From assembly GCF_013378445.1 (NCBI RefSeq), contig NZ_JABXYK010000006.1, forward strand, positions 1-64,000: a DNA stretch of 64,000 nt, written 5' to 3'. Source of the stretch: Mycoplana rhizolycopersici. GTDB lineage: Bacteria > Pseudomonadota > Alphaproteobacteria > Rhizobiales > Rhizobiaceae. Position 1 is the first letter of the stretch. Every line of letters begins with the position of its first letter. Below are positions 29,534 through 38,257 of this stretch, one piece after another. Made by a program: the position numbers and the translations under genes. The notes below the pieces were generated by a model, which searched no databases, was not told where the DNA came from, and saw only the letters and a list, made by a program, of their open reading frames with translations.

Positions 29534-29959
29534 TCAACCGCGGGCGTCTCGTTCCAGCAAGGCCGCAACTGCCGCTGCGGTAAAACGCGAAAGCGGACCT
29601 GGCAGCCGGTCGAGTGCGAACCAGCCGAATTCCGGCAACTTGTCCGGCTCCATCACCTTCGGCTCGCCGGAAAAATCGTCACAGAGATAGATGACGGAAA
29701 GCCAGTGCTGCCGGTCGGTGTGGATGATCTGTTCGGACAGGCAAAGAAAATCTATCCGACCGAAATCAAGCCCGGTTTCTTCCGCGGCCTCGCGGCGCGC
29801 GGCGTCGGCGGAATGCTCCATGTGGTCGACCTTGCCGCCGACGATGTTCCAATGCCCGGCTTCGGGCGGTCGGGTGCGGCGATAGAGCAGCAGCTTGCCA
29901 TCGCGCACGATCGCAAGCCCGCAGCCTACGCCGGGGACGTCAATGCCTGGAACGGGCAT
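29534..29959 (-). CDS. NUDIX hydrolase
   Basis: A 141-residue NUDIX protein whose box reads GGKVDHMEHSADAARREAAE, followed directly by ETGL, so all catalytic glutamates are present. It would hydrolyse a nucleoside diphosphate derivative; the substrate is unknown. It starts 10 bases after the stop of the DEAD-box helicase, suggesting co-translation and perhaps a role with RNA or nucleotide turnover. Confidence 0.9.
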   Translation of the reverse strand: MPVPGIDVPGVGCGLAIVRDGKLLLYRRTRPPEAGHWNIVGGKVDHMEHSADAARREAAEETGLDFGRIDFLCLSEQIIHTDRQHWLSVIYLCDDFSGEPKVMEPDKLPEFGWFALDRLPGPLSRFTAAAVAALLERDARG

Positions 29960-29969
29960 GGGAAAACGA

Positions 29970-31490
29970 TCAGGCTTTGCCGGCGATCAGCATGAAGGCG
30001 GGGATGTCGTCGCCGAAGCCGACCGGCGTCGGACCGTCGTCGTCGTCGCGACGATAACGGTTGCGACGGTCGCGGTTGTCGTCGTTGGCAGGACGCTGGT
30101 TGCGTACCGGTTGGCTCGGCCTGTTTTCGTTCCGGCGTTCTGCTTTCACGCTATCGCTCCCTTTGTCCGCCACGATGGCTTCCTTGCCATTGTCGTCGCG
30201 ACGGTTGTCGCTTTTATGACTGTTTGTGCGTTCGCGATCACTGCGTTCGCGTTCGGCGCCCCGCTCACCCCGTTCGCTCCGGTCACGGTCGCCACGGTCA
30301 CGGCCGCGGCCCCTGCGCGGCTTCTCGCGTTCGTCGCTCTCCATGGGGGCGGGAAGGGCAGAAAGGTCGCCGTCCAGCCATTCGACCTTCTGCTCGATCA
30401 GCTTCTCGATGGCCTCGGAGAACTTGGTGTCGCGTTTGGTCACGAGCGTGAAGGCGGCGCCCGAGCGGCCGGCGCGGCCGGTGCGGCCGATGCGGTGGAC
30501 ATAGTCCTCTGCGTGGATCGGCACGTCGAAATTGAAGACGTGGCTGACGGCGGGGATGTCGAGGCCGCGAGCGGCGACGTCCGAGGCGACGAGCAGCTTG
30601 ATGTTGCCGTCCTTGAAATTCGCCAGCATCGTCATGCGCGAGCGCTGGTCCATGTCGCCATGCAGCGCGCCGACGGAGAAGCCGTGGCGGTCGAGCGACC
30701 GGAAGAGATCGGCCACGTCCTTCTTGCGGTTGCAGAAGATGATGGCGTTCGTCAGGTCTTCCTGGGCACGAATCAGATCGCGCAGCTTGGAGCGCTTCTC
30801 GTAGTCCTTGGCATGGGCTGCCACGAACCGCTGCGTCACCGTCTTGGCGGTCGAGGAGGGGCGGGCGACTTCGATGCGTTCCGGATTCTGCAGGAAACGG
30901 TCGGCGAGCTTCTGGATCTCCGGCGGCATGGTGGCCGAGAAGAACAGCGTCTGGCGCGTGAACGGGATCAGCTTGGCGATGCGCTCGATATCGGGAATGA
31001 AGCCCATGTCGAGCATGCGGTCTGCTTCATCGATGACGAGCACTTCGACGCCGGTCATCAGCAGCTTGCCGCGCTCGCAATGATCGAGCAGGCGGCCGGG
31101 GGTGCAGATCAGGACATCGGCGCCGCGCTCGAGCTTGCGATCCTGCTCATCGAAGGAAACGCCACCGATCAGGAGCGCGACATTGAGCTTGTGGTTCTTG
31201 CCGTACTTGTCGAAATTCTCTGCCACCTGGGCGGCCAGTTCGCGGGTCGGCTCCAGTATCAGCGTGCGCGGCATGCGAGCGCGGGCACGGCCCTTCTCCA
31301 GCAGCGTCAGCATCGGCAATACGAAGGAAGCGGTCTTGCCCGTACCCGTCTGTGCGATGCCGAGAATATCGCGGCGCTGCAGGGCAGGCGGGATTGCGCC
31401 GGCCTGGATCGGGGTGGGGATCGTATAGCCCGCGTCGGTGACTGCGGAAAGTACCTTTTGGCTCAAGCCAAGATCAGAAAAAGTGGTCAA
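29970..31490 (-). CDS. DEAD-box ATP-dependent RNA helicase with a charged C-terminal tail
   Basis: About 506 residues. All DEAD-box motifs are visible: TPIQ, AQTGTGKT, PTRELA, TPGR, DEAD (in VIDEADRMLDMGFIPD), SAT, and HRIGRTGRAGRSG at the end of the helicase core near residue 375. The tail is rich in Arg, Asp, Glu and Gly (RRGRGRDRGDRDRSERGERG) and ends in DDDDGPTPVGFGDDIPAFML. Such helicases remodel mRNA or ribosomal precursors. The start is uncertain: TTG at 31490 (TTFSDLGLSQKVL) fits homologues, while a GTG at 31568 would add 26 residues. Confidence 0.9.
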   Translation of the reverse strand: MTTFSDLGLSQKVLSAVTDAGYTIPTPIQAGAIPPALQRRDILGIAQTGTGKTASFVLPMLTLLEKGRARARMPRTLILEPTRELAAQVAENFDKYGKNHKLNVALLIGGVSFDEQDRKLERGADVLICTPGRLLDHCERGKLLMTGVEVLVIDEADRMLDMGFIPDIERIAKLIPFTRQTLFFSATMPPEIQKLADRFLQNPERIEVARPSSTAKTVTQRFVAAHAKDYEKRSKLRDLIRAQEDLTNAIIFCNRKKDVADLFRSLDRHGFSVGALHGDMDQRSRMTMLANFKDGNIKLLVASDVAARGLDIPAVSHVFNFDVPIHAEDYVHRIGRTGRAGRSGAAFTLVTKRDTKFSEAIEKLIEQKVEWLDGDLSALPAPMESDEREKPRRGRGRDRGDRDRSERGERGAERERSDRERTNSHKSDNRRDDNGKEAIVADKGSDSVKAERRNENRPSQPVRNQRPANDDNRDRRNRYRRDDDDGPTPVGFGDDIPAFMLIAGKA

Positions 31491-31667
31491 AGGGAAATCT
31501 GTTTCCGTTCCGGTTCTGGCGAACGCTTGGGGTTTCAGCTTTTGTCGTGGCCGCTGGATGCAGCGCACATATGCTGAAAGCGCCGGAAAGTCAAGGAAAC
31601 GCGCGGTTATTGCAGAATTGCAAGTAAAACTGGTGCGAAATGGGGTCGCCGCATCCCGTACGTCCTG

Positions 31668-32990
31668 TCAGTTCATGTAGTCCGAGAGCTTCATGCCGGC
31701 CGAGAGGAAGCGGGCCGGGTCGGTCGCGCGGCCGTCCCGGCGAACCTCGTAGTGAAGGTGCGGACCTGTCGAGCGGCCGGTCGTGCCCGACAGTCCGATC
31801 GCATCTCCGGTGTCGACCGTGTCACCGGCCTTGACGAGCGAGCGGGACAAATGCGCGTAGCGCGTCACGATGCCGTTTCCGTGGTCGATCTCGACGAGAA
31901 TGCCGTAGCCGCCGCTGCGCCCCGCCGTCAGCACCGTTCCGGCGCCCGTGGCGTGGACTTGGCTGCCCGTCGGCAGGCGGAAGTCGATGCCGGCATGCAA
32001 TGCCAGGCGGCCGACGAAGGGATCGGTGCGATTGCCGAAGCGGCTGGTGATCTGGCTGCCGGGCGAGGGGTTGGCGAAGGGCAGCCTGCGGGCCGTGTCG
32101 CGCATCTCGTCGAGGCGGTTGAGCGCCGTGTCGAGACCGCCGAGCGTTTGCTCGAAACTGTCGGTCGCCTCCGGCTCGACGAACGGGCCGCCGATGGCGT
32201 CGGCGGCTTCCGCGGACTTGTCGGCGACGTCGATGCCGGTACGGGTCAGGATGGATTCGATCGCGTCTGCGGTCTGTTCGGCGCCGGCCGTCAGCGCCTG
32301 GATGCGCGACAATTGCTGGCGTTCGATGTCCTTCAGCGAGAGCGTCACCCTGGAAAACATCCGATCGGCGCGGTCGGCGACTGATTCGCCCGTGCCGGCA
32401 GAGGGGGCGGCGTAGGCAAGGGCTGCTACAGAAGCCTGCTTCGCCCCCGCGTCGGTGCGTCCGAGCAGACGGTCGATGGCATTCTGACCTGCGGAGGCCT
32501 GCCGACCGTATGCCTGCGTCGCCTGCACGTCCGGCGCGGGTGCGGCTTCCAGCGCCGGGTCCGGGAGGCCGGCGTTGCCGGCGCGGTTCAGAAGCGTATC
32601 GAGCTTGCCGTTTCGTTCCGTCAGCGCCAGTTGCTGCCGGAAGAGCTTTTCAACCTTCTCCTCAACGACCTGCTGGTCGAGGAGTTGCCGGCTGGTGACC
32701 CGGTCGACCTGGGCGCGGAGGGAGGAAATGCGGTCCTCATAGTCGTGCTGCATCCGCGCCTGCCGCGCCATCGTCGCACCGATCAGCCCGTCGCGAAGGA
32801 CCAGGTAGGAGGTTGCTGCGAGGTAGCCGACGGTGAACATGCCGGCGACGCAGAAGGCGATGGCCGTCATCCACGGGCGGACGGTCATGTGGCGAACACG
32901 ATCGCCGCTCGCCAGAATGATCAGGTGCTGCTTTTCACGTTTACCGAAAACGCGATTTTCCGGACGATCCGCCAACACAACCCCCGACAA
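31668..32990 (-). CDS. M23 family (LytM-type) peptidase, membrane-anchored
   Basis: About 440 residues. One transmembrane helix near 41-66 (TAIAFCVAGMFTVGYLAATS), a periplasmic coiled coil (about 75-130), a linker, and a C-terminal M23 domain with HAGIDFRLPTGSQVHATGAG and GPHLHYEVRRDG carrying the zinc ligands. It probably cuts peptidoglycan cross-links or activates amidases in growth or division. The first codon is uncertain (TTG 32990, GTG 32978 or TTG 32975), as the N-terminus MSGVVLADRPENRVFGKR lacks a clear ribosome site. Confidence 0.88.
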   Translation of the reverse strand: MSGVVLADRPENRVFGKREKQHLIILASGDRVRHMTVRPWMTAIAFCVAGMFTVGYLAATSYLVLRDGLIGATMARQARMQHDYEDRISSLRAQVDRVTSRQLLDQQVVEEKVEKLFRQQLALTERNGKLDTLLNRAGNAGLPDPALEAAPAPDVQATQAYGRQASAGQNAIDRLLGRTDAGAKQASVAALAYAAPSAGTGESVADRADRMFSRVTLSLKDIERQQLSRIQALTAGAEQTADAIESILTRTGIDVADKSAEAADAIGGPFVEPEATDSFEQTLGGLDTALNRLDEMRDTARRLPFANPSPGSQITSRFGNRTDPFVGRLALHAGIDFRLPTGSQVHATGAGTVLTAGRSGGYGILVEIDHGNGIVTRYAHLSRSLVKAGDTVDTGDAIGLSGTTGRSTGPHLHYEVRRDGRATDPARFLSAGMKLSDYMN

Positions 32991-33063
32991 CTTACGAGTC
33001 TGCCCCTCAATTGTCGGAAATTACACACTGTTAAGGTTAACAAAGGTTTGACGTACGGCGCCG

Positions 33064-33909
33064 CTAGCTCTGACTGACGGAAACGAGGCTGCGGTAGAAG
33101 GACGGCGTCAGGCCGGCTTCGGCGCGCGCCACGTCGTTGAACGGAGCCTTGAGCGAGCCGCGGAAGTTCACGCGCACCAGATCCCTGAACGTGGCGGAGG
33201 GGTCCTTCCTCTCCCTGGCGCAGAGGAAGCGGAACCATTTGGCGCCGACGGCGACGTGGCCCTTCTCGTCGTTGTAGATGACGTCGAGAATGTCGGCGCT
33301 TTCGATATCGCCCGTCTCGCGCATCTTTTCCTGCAGTACCGGCGTCACGTCGAGCCCGCGCGCCTCCAAGATCAGCGGAACGACGGCCAGCCGCGCGGTG
33401 AGATCGTTGCGCGTGCTGTGGGCCGCCTGCCACAGGCCGTCATGGGCGGGCAGGTCGCCGTAGTCGGCGCCCAGCGTGCGCAACCGGTCGCGGATCAACC
33501 GGAAGTGCTTGGCTTCTTCGAAGGCGACCTGCATCCAGCCGTCGAAAAAGGAATGCGGCACGCCTTCGGTCGTGAACCGGGCGACGATGTCGAGCGCCAG
33601 ATCGATCGCGTTCAGCTCGATGTGCGCCAGTGCATGCAGCAGGGCGATCCGTCCCTTGAGCGTGTGTAGCGAGCGCTTCTTCATGTTCTTCGGAGGGACC
33701 AGTTCCGGCTTGTCCGGGCGACCGGGACGCTCAGGCAGGGGCGGGTCGAGCGGAGAGCGGATGGAAAGCGTGCGCGCAAACCATCGCCGCGCAGTTTCCT
33801 GCGCCAACTCGGTCTTGGTGTCGAGATCGGCGGAGAGGATCGCGAGCGTGGCGCCTCCGCGCAGGCTTACGATCTTTTTTATCTCTTTTATTTCAATTTC
33901 ATGCGTCAT
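33064..33909 (-). CDS. DUF455 ferritin-like protein
   Basis: A 281-residue ferritin-like helical protein. Metal-binding motifs typical of DUF455 are visible: HALAHIELNAIDLALD, AFEEAKHFRLIRDRL, LEARGLDVTP and YNDEKGHVAVGAKWF. The fold binds a di-iron or similar centre; the reaction is unknown. It starts 4 bases after the peroxiredoxin stop codon, so oxidative-stress involvement is plausible. The first 13 codons (MTHEIEIKEIKKI) are strikingly AT-rich against the rest of the gene. Confidence 0.85.
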   Translation of the reverse strand: MTHEIEIKEIKKIVSLRGGATLAILSADLDTKTELAQETARRWFARTLSIRSPLDPPLPERPGRPDKPELVPPKNMKKRSLHTLKGRIALLHALAHIELNAIDLALDIVARFTTEGVPHSFFDGWMQVAFEEAKHFRLIRDRLRTLGADYGDLPAHDGLWQAAHSTRNDLTARLAVVPLILEARGLDVTPVLQEKMRETGDIESADILDVIYNDEKGHVAVGAKWFRFLCARERKDPSATFRDLVRVNFRGSLKAPFNDVARAEAGLTPSFYRSLVSVSQS

Positions 33910-33913
33910 TATT

Positions 33914-34381
33914 TTAAAGTTCTTTTACGGCATCCAGTACGGCCTCGGCGTGGCCGTCGACCTTTACCTTCGGCCAGATCTTCGCAATGCGGCCGTCCTT
34001 GTCGATGAGGAAGGTGGTGCGCTCCACGCCCATGTAGGTGCGGCCGTACATGCTCTTTTCCTTCCAGACGCCATAGGCTTCGAGTACCTGGTGGTCCTCG
34101 TCCGAAAGAAGCCTGACCTTCAGGTCGTGCTTGACCTTGAAGCGGTCGTGCTTCTTGACCGGATCGGGAGAAATGCCGAGAACTGCAGCGCCAAAGGCTT
34201 CGAACTGGTCCAGAAGCGCCGAGAAGGCGACGTTTTCCACCGTGCAGCCTTGCGTATCGTCCTTCGGGTAAAAAAACAGGACCACCGGTTTTCCCCGCAG
34301 GCCGGCGAGTTCCACCTGACCGCCGCCATCTGCCGGCAGCGTGAAATCGGGCGCCTGCTTGCCTTCCGACAATTCTGCCAT
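33914..34381 (-). CDS. bcp: Thioredoxin-dependent peroxiredoxin, Bcp/PrxQ type
   Basis: A 155-residue peroxiredoxin that reduces H2O2 and organic peroxides. The peroxidatic Cys is in FFYPKDDTQGCTVENVAF; the usual Pro before GCT is Gln here, while the required Pro, Thr and Cys remain. No resolving Cys is seen 5 residues later (the position holds Ala), so it would be a one-cysteine type or resolve differently. The gene is divergent from the AsmA-like gene and coupled to DUF455. Confidence 0.93.
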   Translation of the reverse strand: MAELSEGKQAPDFTLPADGGGQVELAGLRGKPVVLFFYPKDDTQGCTVENVAFSALLDQFEAFGAAVLGISPDPVKKHDRFKVKHDLKVRLLSDEDHQVLEAYGVWKEKSMYGRTYMGVERTTFLIDKDGRIAKIWPKVKVDGHAEAVLDAVKEL

Positions 34382-34530
34382 GGTATTTCCTTTCTTTGGA
34401 CAGGATTTTCCGCCATGCGGGACCGATCCCCGGTATATAGTCCCTGCGGGAATCGTCCAGCCACAATCAGTCGATCCGATTGCCGTGCCGACGATGCCCG
34501 CGCCGACATGAGGAACGGAACAACCGCGAC

Positions 34531-37500
34531 ATGAGCGAAATTCGCGGCAAGAAGGTGAAGTTTGGCCGGGGGGATATCGTTTCCCTGCATGACCTTCCGT
34601 CAGCCCGCGCGCATGAACCGATCGTCCTGCATTGCACCGACCGGCCCAGCCACCTGTCGGTGGTGACTCGTGTTTTCACGGTGTTCGGCGGCGTGGCGCT
34701 TCTTCTCATGATCCTCATCGTCGCCACCGTGGAGAGCGGACTGGTGGACGGTCCGCTGAACTCGCGGGCGCTCGCCGCGCTGAACCGGGCAGTCGGACCG
34801 AACCACGAGGTCTCCGTCGCCAAGACCGTGATGCGCTTTTCCGCCTTTGGACTTGCGCTGAAGGCGGAAAACGTCGCCTTCTCCCAGCGCAGCGACGGGG
34901 AGAATGTCGCCAATGCCGGCGCCGTCCTGATCGTCCTGGATCCGCTGGCGCTGATGACCGGCCGCGTTTCTCCGACCAGCCTCGATATCGACCGGGCGAT
35001 GTTCAATCCGGCCCTTCTGCCCAAGGGCCCTCCGATCGACTTTTCCAAGATCAGGCTGGATTCGCTGCCTGGCTATCAGGACATGGCATTCGACCGGCTG
35101 GACCAGTTCAAGTCGATGATCATAGGCAGAGGGCTGTCTCGCGTGCGGGTCACCAATCTTTCCCTACCGGTCACGGGATCGGGGGGACGGCTGCGCACGC
35201 TCGATATCGAGCATCTCACCTTCAGCCGTTCCGAGGCCGACGAACTGTCGATCGACGGCAGTTTCGGGCTGGATGGAAAATCGGGTACCATCGCACTCGT
35301 TGCAGATGGCGAAGGGGACAGGGACCAGCTCCGCGGCAATGTCTCCGGCATTCCGCTCGGGCTGTTCACGCAGCATCGAAACGCCGAGGGAGAGCTTCGA
35401 ACCGGCCTCGACGCTCAGGTGGACATTGCGCTTTCTGCTACCCGCGGTGCGACCAGCGTCAATCCGAAACTCGAGCTCGACGTTTCCAGCCAGGGGGGCG
35501 CGCTTTATTTCGGCGGCATCGCGACCAGCCTGAAACCGAGCAAGGTTTCGGCCTACTACGACTATGAGAGCCGCTCGGTCGAGATCCGGAATTCCGTGAT
35601 CCATGTCGCGCGGTCCTCTTTTCCGGTGACGGGAGGATTGATCGATCTCGATCGCCTGCCGAATACCGCGCAGCCGGCGCAAGCCGGATATGCGCTCGAT
35701 CTGCTCGTGCAGAATGCCGTAAGCGCGCCGGAGGATACGACCGAGGAGCCCGTTCGCTTCGATGCCAAGATCAGCGGGCGCATTTTGCCGGGAACGAACC
35801 AGGTCCTGTTTGATCAGCTAGGGGTGTCCAGCCCGCGGGGGCAGCTGGCCGGTTCGCTCGGCTTGACCTTCGGTGGGCAAAGCCCCGAAGTGAATTTCGC
35901 AATGGTCAGCGACAGGCTGGATGCGACGACGGTCAAGCAGCTCTGGCCGTATTGGCTCGGACGGCGCGCGCGCCAATGGGTGGTCGCCAACATCTACGGT
36001 GGCACGGTGACGAACGGGCGGATCGAGGTTTCGATGGCCGCCGACCGGCCGCCGCCGACCAACGGACGCATCGAACTCGGCCGGGGCGAGCTGATGATTT
36101 CGTTCGATATCGCCGACACGCGTCTCAATATCGCCGGCAATCTTCCGCCGCTCAGGGATGCCGCCGGCAATTTCGAGCTGAACGGCGAGCGTGTCGACAT
36201 CGGGCTCAAGGCTGGCACCGCCTATATGGCATCCGGTCGATCGGTGTCGTTGTCCAGCGGAACGTTCACGCTGCCGAACACCTACAAGAAACCGCTGATG
36301 GCACAGATCGACCTGAACATCGCCGGTGCCGGCGACGCGATCGCGGAGCTCATCACCTACAAGCCGATCGACGTTCTGAAGCGGACGCCCTACGTGCCTT
36401 CGGACTTCACCGGCCCGGTGGAAGCCAACGTCAAGGCGACGTTTGGACTGGTGCGCGACCAGCAGCCGCCGCCGCCGGAATGGATCGCCGACATCGATCT
36501 GCAAGGCGTAGATGTCAAGAAGCCGATCGCCGGACGCACGATCACGCATGTCGATGGAAATCTCGTCGTGACGCCCGTCCGCGCCGACCTCAAGGCGAAG
36601 GCGCAGATCGACGGCGTGCCGCTCGACGTCGTTCTCCTCGAGCCCGTGAGTACGACGTCCGGGCTGAAGCGGGATCTTTCCGTTTCCGGCACGATATCGG
36701 ATGCGGACCGCTCACGGCTTTTCCCCGGTCTGAACGACCTGCTGCAGGGGCCCGTCGACCTCGCCGTGACCCTCGGCGATGATGGCCATGAGAAGGTGGA
36801 GACGAATCTCGGCCGAAGCGTCGTATCGCTCCCCTGGATCGGCTGGACGAAAGGCGCCGGCGTGCCGGCGAAGGCGCAGTTCACGCTGGAGCGGCAGGAC
36901 GGGACGACGCGGCTTTCCAATTTCGGCTTCTCCGGTGACGGTTTCTCCGTTTCCGGGGACGTGGCCATCAACGGCGGCGCGTTGAGCACTGCCCGTTTCG
37001 GTAAGGTTCGGCTGTCCGCGCAGGACGACTATGCGCTGGATGTCTCGCGGGTGAGGTCCGGCTATGTCGTGAAGGTCAATGGAAGCTCTGCGGACCTGCG
37101 GCCCGTGCTCGCCAAGCTGAAGGCCGACCCCACGGGGACCGACAGCGGTGCAAAGCCGGTGTCGGTAACGGTTCGCGCCGGGCTCGACCGTGTCATCGGC
37201 TTCAACGGCGAAACGCTCGGCAATGTCCAGCTCACCTATGGGACGAACGGAAGACGGACATCCGCGCTCGATCTGAAGGCGGTGACGGGCAGCGGGCAGG
37301 CACTCGTTGCGAAGCTTTCCAACGCGCAGGGCACGGACACGCTGGAACTGACGACGGGGGATGCGGGGGCGTTGGCCCGCCTGGCCAATCTCTACCGCCA
37401 CATGGAAGGCGGGCTTTTGAACATGCGGCTCAAGGCCGGAGCCGACGGCGGCTGGCGCGGGCCGCTCGACATCCGCAAGTTCACCCTGTCGGGTGAGGAA

Positions 37501-37923
37501 AAGCTGCGCTCGATCGTGACGACGCCCGCCGGTGGGCGCAGCCTCAATCAGGCGGTGCGAAGCGAGATCGACACCAGCTCGATGCGGTTCGAGCGCGGCT
37601 TCGCCTTCGTCTCTTCTAAGGATGGCACGCTGAGGGTCGAAAACGGCGTCGTGCGCGGCGACACCGTCGGTGCGACGTTTCAGGGCATGGTGCGCGATGC
37701 CAATGACAACATGGAGCTGACCGGCACCTTCATGCCGGCCTACGGACTCAACCGGCTCTTCGCCGAACTGCCGCTGATCGGCTTCATCCTCGGCAACGGC
37801 AGCGACCGAGGGCTGATCGGCATCACCTTCAAGCTCACCGGCCCGTTCGACCAGCCGCGGCTGATGATCAACCCGCTGTCGGTCATCGCGCCGGGCGTGT
37901 TCCGGAACATCTTCGAGTTCTGA
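34531..37923 (+). CDS. Giant AsmA-like protein (DUF3971 and AsmA C-terminal regions)
   Basis: A 1130-residue envelope protein. A single transmembrane helix near residues 48-68 (FTVFGGVALLLMILIVATVE) anchors a long periplasmic beta-rich part containing a DUF3971 region and a C-terminal AsmA-like region (YGLNRLFAELPLIGFILGNG then GLIGITFKLTGPFDQPRLMI). AsmA/TamB/YhdP proteins form hydrophobic grooves proposed to move phospholipids to the outer membrane; membership is clear in outline but that role here is inference. The start at 34531 (MSEIRGKKVKF) has AGGAACGGAA upstream. Confidence 0.85.
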   Translation: MSEIRGKKVKFGRGDIVSLHDLPSARAHEPIVLHCTDRPSHLSVVTRVFTVFGGVALLLMILIVATVESGLVDGPLNSRALAALNRAVGPNHEVSVAKTVMRFSAFGLALKAENVAFSQRSDGENVANAGAVLIVLDPLALMTGRVSPTSLDIDRAMFNPALLPKGPPIDFSKIRLDSLPGYQDMAFDRLDQFKSMIIGRGLSRVRVTNLSLPVTGSGGRLRTLDIEHLTFSRSEADELSIDGSFGLDGKSGTIALVADGEGDRDQLRGNVSGIPLGLFTQHRNAEGELRTGLDAQVDIALSATRGATSVNPKLELDVSSQGGALYFGGIATSLKPSKVSAYYDYESRSVEIRNSVIHVARSSFPVTGGLIDLDRLPNTAQPAQAGYALDLLVQNAVSAPEDTTEEPVRFDAKISGRILPGTNQVLFDQLGVSSPRGQLAGSLGLTFGGQSPEVNFAMVSDRLDATTVKQLWPYWLGRRARQWVVANIYGGTVTNGRIEVSMAADRPPPTNGRIELGRGELMISFDIADTRLNIAGNLPPLRDAAGNFELNGERVDIGLKAGTAYMASGRSVSLSSGTFTLPNTYKKPLMAQIDLNIAGAGDAIAELITYKPIDVLKRTPYVPSDFTGPVEANVKATFGLVRDQQPPPPEWIADIDLQGVDVKKPIAGRTITHVDGNLVVTPVRADLKAKAQIDGVPLDVVLLEPVSTTSGLKRDLSVSGTISDADRSRLFPGLNDLLQGPVDLAVTLGDDGHEKVETNLGRSVVSLPWIGWTKGAGVPAKAQFTLERQDGTTRLSNFGFSGDGFSVSGDVAINGGALSTARFGKVRLSAQDDYALDVSRVRSGYVVKVNGSSADLRPVLAKLKADPTGTDSGAKPVSVTVRAGLDRVIGFNGETLGNVQLTYGTNGRRTSALDLKAVTGSGQALVAKLSNAQGTDTLELTTGDAGALARLANLYRHMEGGLLNMRLKAGADGGWRGPLDIRKFTLSGEEKLRSIVTTPAGGRSLNQAVRSEIDTSSMRFERGFAFVSSKDGTLRVENGVVRGDTVGATFQGMVRDANDNMELTGTFMPAYGLNRLFAELPLIGFILGNGSDRGLIGITFKLTGPFDQPRLMINPLSVIAPGVFRNIFEF

Positions 37924-37995
37924 GGGCGGGGCGTCGTTCCACTTGTAAAAGCAAGAGGCATTTAAGGCCCTGCTTCTTCACGACATGTTGGCCAT

Positions 37996-38232
37996 TCAGT
38001 TCGAGCCGGCGCGGCCGGCCACAAGTTTCAGGATGTATTTTGACCTCTGGCCGTCCCAACCACATAGCCTGCAGCGACCGCCTTCAAAACTGTGATAGCA
38101 GTTGTCATAGCCATAGAGGTGATGGGAGCACTCGGGGCACAGGGACAGCATCGTGGAGGTCGATGCGATGTACTCGCTTCGACACTCGTCGCACCGTCTC
38201 CACTCTTGTGCTCTGTCATCTGTGGACAACAA
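37996..38232 (-). pseudogene. Small zinc-ribbon gene, intact from a TTG start or frameshifted near its 5' end
   Basis: The frame encodes about 77 residues with three CxxC pairs (CDEC, CPEC, CRLC) plus Cys-x-His, in EWRRCDECRSEY, LCPECSHHLYGYDNCYHSFE and GGRCRLCGWDGQRSKYI, clearly metal-binding. In this frame the only starts are TTG at 38232 or 38229, lying too close to the GGAGGAG ribosome site. A proper ATG at 38219 after that site reads MTEHK and then is one base out of frame with EWRRC. A single missing base between AAG and AGTGG would join them as MTEHKEWRRCDEC. So it is either a TTG-started gene or a one-base frameshift. It lies just after tyrS on the same strand and has lower GC than its neighbours. 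Function unknown. Confidence 0.6.
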
Positions 38233-38257
38233 CTCCTCCGATGGTGCTTCGGCCGCC

